Shown: in pieces, positions 26,550 through 32,192 of the stretch | How positions within the stretch are numbered: position 1 is the stretch's first letter | Layout: every line of letters starts with the position of its first letter | Assembly: GCA_017417215.1 (NCBI GenBank) | Contig: JAFPZP010000037.1 | Location: 1-32,192 of the forward strand | Direction: 5' to 3' | DNA length: 32,192 nucleotides | Source: Candidatus Rifleibacteriota bacterium | Lineage (GTDB): Bacteria > Muiribacteriota > Ozemobacteria > Ozemobacterales > Ozemobacteraceae | The notes under the pieces: generated by a model | What the model was told of the DNA's origin: nothing | Databases searched by the model: none | The model's input: only the letters and a program-made list of their open reading frames with translations | Position numbers and translations under genes: made by a program

Positions 26550-28433
26550 ATGAAAAAAAATATTTCATTATCTATAGCTATCATTTTGGCTATTTATATA
26601 GTTTTTATTCAGAATGACCCTTGGCGGCACATTAGTCCCGATAAGGTCTATACAGCCATTGTTTCTACTGATGGATGTATTGTTCCAGGTCATTCTCAGG
26701 ATTTTTTAGTTAATCTTTTTAAAAATAACGAAAGCCAAAGAATATTCGCCAAGGGAATAAGATTAGGCATGCAAATAACTATGCCTTTAACTGATGGAAC
26801 AACAAAAAATGATATTATTCCTCTCAGCTATATTGTTCCAGGCAAATATATTGGAACCTATATTTTCCCTGATAATATCGAAGAATCAACAGCAACCATA
26901 AGCATCTTTCCCGATCGTAGAACAGATAAGCCAATAATGAGCTGCAACATTCCTATAAAAAAGGAAAAAGCTATTATTGTTCAGGAACCCAAAAAGCAAG
27001 TATATATAGGCGACAAAGTTTCTTTTCCTTTTGCTTCTGTTGAAAAGAAAACCGGCTTAAGCATATTTAAGATTCCCGTAAGAGTAAAAGTTATAGCTCC
27101 ATCAGGATATACAACAACAAATCGAGTAATTTCAACCGATGCTGATGGTCTTGCCACTTTTGAAACCTTTATACATTCGGCTTCTCCTGAAGGCTATTAC
27201 ACATTTGTTTTTCAATCAGACAACTTTGAACAAAAAATATCTATATATGCGAAAAAGCAAACAGAAAAGCTGTCTTTTTTCACAACACAAGCAGTTTATT
27301 CTCCTGACGTAGAAACCAATGAAAACTGTGGTTATATTTTCAATTTGAATTGTGAACCCCAGGGGGCATTAATGGCCTACGGCTGCCCAGAATCAGAACA
27401 TAGACAAATTGAAATCTGGCAGAACGGGAAACTACAATATCATTCAAATTTAGCTCTTGAAGGCGGTACAATTTCCCTTATATTGCAAAAGCCTTTGCTG
27501 GCTGGTTGCCCAGTATTATTTAAAGTTTGGCAGATTTCTGGAAATACTGTTTCATCTCATGAAAAAATCAGATATATTCCTCCTCATAAATCAAACAGAT
27601 CAAATATTTTTCTTAGAGACATAAATCAAGAATTCCAGAATACTGAAAAAGATAAATTAGCAGCATCCTTTGCTAGAAAAGGCTTTATTGGCACTTCTTC
27701 TAATCTAACAGTTAAAAATCTTACCAAGATTTGTTCTCAAAATCTAAAAAATGTATCTCTAGATTCAAAGAACGAAACTCCTGTCAGCTATTATGATACC
27801 ATGCTGAAAGAAGACAGTGAGACTCAAATTTCATCTCAAATTAAATTTATCTTAGTTGAACGTGAATTCAGTCTTAAAGACTGCAACAAATGCACAATCT
27901 TACTAGATACAAAATCCTTCCTTTCCGAGTATATTAAATCATTGAATAAAAAAGAATATAGATTAAATACTATTCTTACAGAATCATTATCCCGAGTAGA
28001 CAGATATCCCTATCTTGATTTACAGGAACAACTAGTTGAAAAAGAAAACCTAGAAGGCTTACTAATACCTATTTCAGAAATCTATAGCTATATAAGCAAA
28101 TTCCCACAAAAGAAAAGCCAATATGCTCCTTCTATTCTAAGCACAGTAAATAAAATAAAAAATATCACTTTTATTCCAGCTGAATTAACATTTGATTTTG
28201 CTTCTATAAAAGATAGCGAACTTAATAACCTTCCTATGTTAGATATTGAACCAGTTGCAAGAAGTCTTGAAAGTATTCAGGGACTTTTAAAACCTACTGG
28301 CAAGATTATATTAAAGAAAAACGATAAAGCAACAGAATTAGAACTGAATAAACCGTCATTAACCATATCTTCAAAAGAATACGATTCTATTGTAAATCTA
28401 CGATCTTTCCCATTAATAGTAGAAGTTCAATAA
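26550..28433 (+). CDS. Membrane-anchored exported protein with Ig/macroglobulin-like segment
   Basis: 627 residues. An uncleaved-looking N-terminal hydrophobic segment (about 5-22, SLSIAIILAIYIVFI) would anchor the protein with the rest outside the membrane. Residues about 25-130 and 150-235 look like beta-sandwich domains. The second (VYIGDKVSFPFASVEK, IPVRVKVIAPSGY, DADGLATFETFIH, GYYTFVFQSDNF) resembles the Ig-like or MG domains found in alpha-2-macroglobulin-type surface proteins. The C-terminal 300 residues are helical and unfamiliar, and there is no thioester motif. It appears to stand alone: recD2 diverges from it, and a leaderless promoter of another gene lies downstream. No Shine-Dalgarno precedes the ATG. 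I do not recognise the family. Confidence 0.75.
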   Translation: MKKNISLSIAIILAIYIVFIQNDPWRHISPDKVYTAIVSTDGCIVPGHSQDFLVNLFKNNESQRIFAKGIRLGMQITMPLTDGTTKNDIIPLSYIVPGKYIGTYIFPDNIEESTATISIFPDRRTDKPIMSCNIPIKKEKAIIVQEPKKQVYIGDKVSFPFASVEKKTGLSIFKIPVRVKVIAPSGYTTTNRVISTDADGLATFETFIHSASPEGYYTFVFQSDNFEQKISIYAKKQTEKLSFFTTQAVYSPDVETNENCGYIFNLNCEPQGALMAYGCPESEHRQIEIWQNGKLQYHSNLALEGGTISLILQKPLLAGCPVLFKVWQISGNTVSSHEKIRYIPPHKSNRSNIFLRDINQEFQNTEKDKLAASFARKGFIGTSSNLTVKNLTKICSQNLKNVSLDSKNETPVSYYDTMLKEDSETQISSQIKFILVEREFSLKDCNKCTILLDTKSFLSEYIKSLNKKEYRLNTILTESLSRVDRYPYLDLQEQLVEKENLEGLLIPISEIYSYISKFPQKKSQYAPSILSTVNKIKNITFIPAELTFDFASIKDSELNNLPMLDIEPVARSLESIQGLLKPTGKIILKKNDKATELELNKPSLTISSKEYDSIVNLRSFPLIVEVQ

Positions 28434-28507
28434 TTTCAAAAACGCACAAACAACTCCATTTACTCTTATCAAAAAGAATTAACCTAAATAATACCCTTTT
28501 TATTCGG

Positions 28508-28536
28508 TTGAAATTAGTCTAAAAACAATGTATAAT
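28508..28536 (+). promoter_or_regulatory. Strong sigma70-type promoter, predicted leaderless start
   Basis: TTGAAA (28508-28513), a 17-bp spacer and a perfect TATAAT (28531-28536). Only 7 nt (CTTTAAT) lie between the -10 and the ATG at 28544. It would drive the secreted protein, thioredoxin-like and permease genes. Confidence 0.65.
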
Positions 28537-28543
28537 CTTTAAT

Positions 28544-29332
28544 ATGGGACATATGAAATCATCCAAGATTGTACAATCCATTTTGGCTATTATTCTAGCT
28601 ATAGCCTCATCATTACCAGCATTTGCCTGTGATGATACTTTAGTAATGCTTCTTACTGCAAAAAATCCTTCAAGCGAATTTTCAAAATCAATCAGATCAT
28701 TTATGAATTCATTGACTGTCCTCGGAACCTCTTTAAAATACACAAAAAAAGACGATTATAACGTAGAAGTTGAAGGTATGCTGTCAGCTTGGATGGAATT
28801 TTCCAAGAAATATATGACTAACCCACCAGAAGAAGCAAAAAACGATCGCCAGTGGATATCAAAAATGTCTAATACTGCAAAAAAAATAGGAGAAATAAGA
28901 AAACTTGTTAATAATAAGCAGTATTTAGATGCACATAACAATGTGTTAGAATTAAGCAATACTATAGGTTCATTTTTTGAAACTGTTGGAATCACAGATG
29001 AAAAGCAAGTATTTATTGAAACTTCAGCAGATTTAAATGATTTACAGCGTTTTGTAATTAATAATTCTTATCAGGAAGCCCAAGAAAAGCTCAATAAAAT
29101 AAAAGAAGACCTAAATTCTTTTAAGAAATATATTACAGAAGAAGATTATTCTTCAGCTTCTAATACAGCCAATTTAATAGATTCTGTTTCTCTTGCATTA
29201 ACTAATAAAGAATTACCTTTAAGTATTGATGCAACAATTTCAAAACTTAGAACTAGCTTTGAAGAACTTCGTTCAAGAATTCTTATGACAGAATGGTTTT
29301 CAGAAAACGAAGCTAAAGAAGAAGGGAAATAA
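28544..29332 (+). CDS. Secreted helical protein of unknown function, linked to thioredoxin and permease
   Basis: 262 residues. A signal peptide (about 1-28, ending LPAFA) leaves Cys29 at the mature N-terminus; the preceding residues fit a standard signal peptidase I site better than a lipobox. The mature part is predicted to be almost wholly helical, with hydrophobic heptad-like spacing and many Lys and Glu (KKIGEIRKLVNNKQYLDAHN, QEAQEKLNKIKEDLNSFKKY), as in a helical bundle. No known family or cofactor motif is recognised. An ATG at 28553 is a possible alternative start. The stop codon is followed after 2 nt by the CxxC protein and then the permease, so all three are probably cotranscribed and functionally connected, perhaps as a periplasmic partner of the transporter. 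Confidence 0.8.
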   Translation: MGHMKSSKIVQSILAIILAIASSLPAFACDDTLVMLLTAKNPSSEFSKSIRSFMNSLTVLGTSLKYTKKDDYNVEVEGMLSAWMEFSKKYMTNPPEEAKNDRQWISKMSNTAKKIGEIRKLVNNKQYLDAHNNVLELSNTIGSFFETVGITDEKQVFIETSADLNDLQRFVINNSYQEAQEKLNKIKEDLNSFKKYITEEDYSSASNTANLIDSVSLALTNKELPLSIDATISKLRTSFEELRSRILMTEWFSENEAKEEGK

Positions 29333-29334
29333 TT

Positions 29335-29610
29335 ATGCTTAAGGTTTCAGTTATCAAAAGCAAAACCAAATGCGCTAGCTGTGCAGATACTGAAAAAATC
29401 TGCAAAGAAATAGCTGAAAAATACCCAAACGATATAGAAATTAAAATACTCATAGATGGCGAACCTGAAACAGCTGATTTTGGTTTATATTCTACCCCAG
29501 TAGTTGCTTTAGGCTACAAAATCTATTCCATGGGAAAACCTGTTATAAAAGAAAAAGTCGAAACCTGGGTAAAAAAAGAACTTGCCTTATTAGAAAAAGC
29601 TGGAAGTTAA
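29335..29610 (+). CDS. Small CxxC thioredoxin-like redox protein
   Basis: 91 residues and no signal peptide, so cytosolic. A beta strand (KVSVIKSK) is followed by Cys13-Ala-Ser-Cys16, a helix, then Pro55 in YSTPVV at the place of the thioredoxin cis-proline and a final helix. This is the layout of the small redox-active disulfide protein 2 (MTH895-like) thioredoxins, which are known to be encoded beside DUF318/ArsP permeases; here the permease does follow. The ribosome binding site (GAAGGG) is inside the end of the upstream gene, 2 nt before this ATG. It may supply or sense thiols for the transporter, but no partner is demonstrated. Confidence 0.85.
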   Translation: MLKVSVIKSKTKCASCADTEKICKEIAEKYPNDIEIKILIDGEPETADFGLYSTPVVALGYKIYSMGKPVIKEKVETWVKKELALLEKAGS

Positions 29611-29666
29611 TTCTTTTTTCTCAATAGGTTCTAACAACTTAAATAATCAAATAAGGTTTAATACTA

Positions 29667-30815
29667 ATGATAGAGATGTTTAACTCAATAATTACATGGT
29701 TTGAGCAGTTTTTAATCTCTTGTCATTTAGGTTGGATGTGGCCTGGCTTCGCAGAAGCTGGTAAATTCATTGGTGAGCACTTGCTTTCAGGCATGATTCC
29801 AGCATTTTTTATTGCTGGTGCAATAGCTATTTTTATTGATAAAGACCGTATAACCAAATATATGGGAGCAAAAGCTAATCCTTTTATTTCTTATCCGGTT
29901 GCAGCTCTTTCTGGCGGTATTTTAACAGTATGTTCCTGCGGTGTTATTCCTATTTTCACTAGTATTATGCAACAGGGAGCAGGTGTCGGACCAGCTTTTA
30001 CATTCTTAATGTCAGCGCCAGCAGTTAATCTTATTGCTTTATCCTATACAGGCACTCTTTTAGGACAAAATTTTCTAATCGGCAGAACCTTAGCGGTTTT
30101 CTTTAGTGCAATAGGCATAGGAATAGCTATGCGTTACTGCTTTCCAGATCAAATATACGAACCAATTAAATCAAAATACGTTATTGTTGAAGAAGAAAAA
30201 AACTATACCGACTTTCAATTAATAGTATTTTTTGTTCTATTAATTCTTATTATGCTGACAACAACAGGTATATTAGATAAATTCACAGTCTATTTAACTA
30301 CTTTTATAGGAATAACCTCTAGTTTTTATAGCAGAATTACTTTTGTAGTAATAGAAATTATTTTAACCGCTATTTGGGCTTGGAAAATTTTTGACAAATA
30401 TGAAATAAAGCTTTGGATAAAAAAGTCCTACCAACTCTTCATAATGATATTTCCAAAAGTCTTAGCAGGTATCTTTGTTTGCGGAATTATAGCAAAACTT
30501 TTCTCATTAAATGACTTCCTAAAATTCTTTGAAACAAACTCTCTGTCTGCAAATATTTTTTCTTCGATATTAGGGGCTTTGATGTATTTTGGAACAATAG
30601 TAGGTGTTACTATTGTTATGACATTGCATAATTTTGGTATGCATGCCGGTCCATCTCTTACCCTGCTTTTAGCTGGTCCGGCAGTTAGTCTACCAAGTAT
30701 AATAGCCTTAGTTCCAATAGTTGGGAAAAAGAAAGCCTTTTCATTTCTTGGATTCGTAATGCTTTTTAGTGCATTCTGTGGTTTCATATTTGGTTTGTGT
30801 TGCAATACAAATTAA
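29667..30815 (+). CDS. ArsP/DUF318 (YraQ-type) permease
   Basis: 382 residues with roughly 8-10 hydrophobic segments (for example about 40-57, 75-95, 107-128, 183-203, 255-278, 290-320 and 330-380). The family signature is clear: TVCSCGVIPIFTSIMQQGAG with Cys89 and Cys91, then FTFLMSAPAVNLIAL, matching the CSCS...P motif and the SAP.VN block of ArsP-type permeases. Some members export trivalent organoarsenicals through the conserved cysteines; others have no known substrate. No arsenic regulator (ArsR) or ArsC lies next to it, so the substrate is open. It follows the CxxC protein by 56 bp, with AAGG upstream of the ATG. Confidence 0.9.
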   Translation: MIEMFNSIITWFEQFLISCHLGWMWPGFAEAGKFIGEHLLSGMIPAFFIAGAIAIFIDKDRITKYMGAKANPFISYPVAALSGGILTVCSCGVIPIFTSIMQQGAGVGPAFTFLMSAPAVNLIALSYTGTLLGQNFLIGRTLAVFFSAIGIGIAMRYCFPDQIYEPIKSKYVIVEEEKNYTDFQLIVFFVLLILIMLTTTGILDKFTVYLTTFIGITSSFYSRITFVVIEIILTAIWAWKIFDKYEIKLWIKKSYQLFIMIFPKVLAGIFVCGIIAKLFSLNDFLKFFETNSLSANIFSSILGALMYFGTIVGVTIVMTLHNFGMHAGPSLTLLLAGPAVSLPSIIALVPIVGKKKAFSFLGFVMLFSAFCGFIFGLCCNTN

Positions 30816-30863
30816 TAGTTCAGTCATATTTTTTTATAAAGCAAAGAAAGGATAGATAATAAA

Positions 30864-31535
30864 ATGAGTAGTCCAAAAGAAGAATTAGACAAGATTCAGG
30901 AGCTTTTTTCAAAAGCTAAATATGATGAAGTTCAACCTCTATTAAAAGATTATCTATCTAAATATCCGGAAAACCCATTGGTTTATAAGCTATATGGAAA
31001 CGTCCTGGCTTATACCGGATATCTTAACAAAGCTAGACTAGTTTGGAAATATGCCTTAAAGAAGTTCCCAGAAAACACAGATATACTTTATAATCTAGCT
31101 CTTTCTGGAATAGTATCAGGAAAACCCTGCAAAGTATATTTGAAAAAACTACTAGATATAAAACCAGATGATATGGATGCTATTTCTATGCTAGCCCAAA
31201 TAGCTAAAGATAATGGTAATTACAAACTATCAATAAAATATTGGAAACAAGCATTAGAACTACAACCAGACAATGTTGAAATAATGAATAACATAGGTGT
31301 CTCTTACGCGATTTTAAGTAGATATGGACAAGCCGCTGTCTGGTATAAAAAAGCATTAGAAATAGATGATAGCTATGCCTTAGCTTATTTCAATCTTTCT
31401 AATGCCTTATATGAAATTGGTGAATACCAAGAAGCACTTCAAAATGCTGAAAAATCAATGGAGCTGGATCCTACAACTCATGCTCCACAAGCCTTATCTT
31501 TAATAAGACAAATAAAGAAAAATCTTGAAAAATAA
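30864..31535 (+). CDS. Cytosolic TPR-repeat protein
   Basis: 223 residues and no signal peptide. Consecutive tetratricopeptide repeats cover almost the whole chain, about six, for example YKLYGNVLAYTGYLNKARLV, LSIKYWKQALELQPDN, AVWYKKALEIDDSYALAYFN and ALYEIGEYQEALQNAEKSME. Several carry the Pro/Asp end typical of O-linked-transferase-like TPRs, but no enzymatic domain is attached. AAAGGA is about 11 nt before the ATG. It is 48 bp after the permease on the same strand and may belong to that unit or stand alone. It converges with the small coiled-coil gene 13 bp downstream. An adaptor role is the most that can be said. Confidence 0.85.
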   Translation: MSSPKEELDKIQELFSKAKYDEVQPLLKDYLSKYPENPLVYKLYGNVLAYTGYLNKARLVWKYALKKFPENTDILYNLALSGIVSGKPCKVYLKKLLDIKPDDMDAISMLAQIAKDNGNYKLSIKYWKQALELQPDNVEIMNNIGVSYAILSRYGQAAVWYKKALEIDDSYALAYFNLSNALYEIGEYQEALQNAEKSMELDPTTHAPQALSLIRQIKKNLEK

Positions 31536-31548
31536 CAGTAATTAATTA

Positions 31549-31839
31549 TCAATTCAACAATCTTTCGTCTATTTCTTCTTCGCCGAAAGCTTCTGTTGCT
31601 TGTCTAATCTGACCCATTAATGCAGCTTGTCGGCATTTTAGATTACCAATTTCTTCCTTAAGCAGTCTGTTGACTTCATTTGCAACATTTAATTCTCTTA
31701 AAGCCTTTACATAACGCTTTTTCAACTCATTAAAGCTATCATTTAATCTTTCTGTTTCACATACTGCTGAAGAGATTTTACAAAGAATTAATTCCAAAGC
31801 TTCTTTGTCAACATTTTTGTTTAATTGGTTTTGTTTCAT
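31549..31839 (-). CDS. Small coiled-coil protein
   Basis: 96 residues from the ATG at 31839, which has AGGA about 9 nt upstream; an in-frame TTG directly before it is less likely. The middle (about 15-80) is a strongly predicted coiled coil with Leu/Val/Ile at heptad spacing (TERLNDSFNELKKRYVKALR, NEVNRLLKEEIGNLK). There is no signal peptide. Length and composition recall small cytosolic coiled-coil factors, such as those acting in cell division, but no family is recognised. It lies between a convergent TPR gene and an upstream gene on the same strand, about 100 bp away. Confidence 0.65.
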   Translation of the reverse strand: MKQNQLNKNVDKEALELILCKISSAVCETERLNDSFNELKKRYVKALRELNVANEVNRLLKEEIGNLKCRQAALMGQIRQATEAFGEEEIDERLLN

Positions 31840-31942
31840 CAAATGTATTCCTATGATTGAACTGGTACATTTGATATCGTTTTAAATTTTTATTTATTTA
31901 ACTATAAAATCAATTAAAAATAAAAAGTATTATTGTTTTATA

Positions 31943-32192
31943 TTATATAGGCTTTACTTCAGCATTTGCAGTAACAGAACACATATCATTTAAAATGACT
32001 TTATCATCTTTTGGATGTGTAGAAAAAATCTTAAAAGTAACTATGGTTTTTATATTAAATGCCATTTTCGGATTATTAGAGTTCTTGCTATAAGCAATTC
32101 CTCTAATAGTTGATACATCATAAGAGGTAATATCTACACCACTAACATCAGTAATCAATTCTTTAGATCTTATAAGTCTGCATTCTTTTTCA
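31943..32192 (-). CDS. C-terminal fragment of an unknown protein (partial, runs off right edge)
   Basis: The frame is open from the window edge to a stop at 31943, giving the last 82 or so residues. A TTG at 32158 lies within it, but the frame continues upstream without a stop (RLIRSKELITDVSG), so this is the end of a longer gene. The visible part alternates short beta-like stretches (IKTIVTFKIFSTHP, SVTANAEVKPI) and has no recognisable motif. The 100 bp to the next gene (31840-31942) are AT-rich, with no clear terminator. Confidence 0.6.
   Translation of the reverse strand, partial: EKECRLIRSKELITDVSGVDITSYDVSTIRGIAYSKNSNNPKMAFNIKTIVTFKIFSTHPKDDKVILNDMCSVTANAEVKPI

Overview
The window is AT-rich (roughly one third G+C by eye), densely coded bacterial DNA that uses the standard bacterial code. 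Many gene products carry signal peptides. There are peptidoglycan-active enzymes (NlpC/P60, SpoIID-like), long TPR proteins and a cluster of PilT-type retraction ATPases. This suggests a free-living or host-associated bacterium, probably diderm, with type IV pilus-like motility. The mix of several PilT paralogues with HEAT/TPR proteins, plus SpoIID and RecD2 in one low-GC genome, recalls deep-branching phyla such as Candidatus Riflebacteria. That placement is inference only. I see no rRNA, tRNA, CRISPR array, insertion sequence or phage module.

Layout. 1-1409 (-): partial secreted protein with an acidic tail. 1611-5143 (+): membrane-anchored unknown, NlpC/P60 cell-wall hydrolase and secreted NHL-type beta-propeller, closed by a strong terminator. 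5289-11415 (+): from a good sigma70-type promoter, a large secreted TPR protein, a SpoIID-domain murein enzyme, recN and an RsuA-type pseudouridine synthase, ending at a bidirectional terminator. 11461-17868 (-): pilT1, pilT2, a HEAT-TPR scaffold protein, pilT3 and pilT4, in transcription order. 17978-23072 (-): a second, larger HEAT-TPR protein, recG and rsmD. 23254-24114 (-): secreted glycine-zipper protein with its own promoter and terminator. 24302-26473 (-): recD2. 26550-28433 (+): anchored unknown with an Ig/macroglobulin-like stretch. 28544-30815 (+): secreted helical protein, CxxC thioredoxin-like protein and ArsP/DUF318 permease. 30864-31535 (+): TPR protein. 31549-31839 (-): small coiled-coil protein. 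31943-32192 (-): partial unknown.

The most distinctive system is the five-gene PilT/HEAT-TPR cluster. pilT1 and pilT2 keep nearly all ATPase motifs. pilT3 and pilT4 are full-length but have lost different catalytic residues: pilT3 keeps the Walker A lysine but lacks the catalytic Glu and both His-box histidines, while pilT4 lacks the Walker A lysine but keeps the Asp box. Between the two pairs lies a HEAT-TPR protein of the kind that usually serves as a protein-binding scaffold. I propose a hetero-oligomeric or regulated retraction motor with pseudo-ATPase subunits. No pilin, PilB, PilC or secretin gene is in the window.

A second theme is transcription start. At least four genes have a -35/-10 promoter (17-18 bp spacer) whose -10 box ends 6-7 nt before the start codon, with no Shine-Dalgarno sequence. 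They are therefore predicted to give leaderless mRNAs, while other genes here have ordinary ribosome binding sites.
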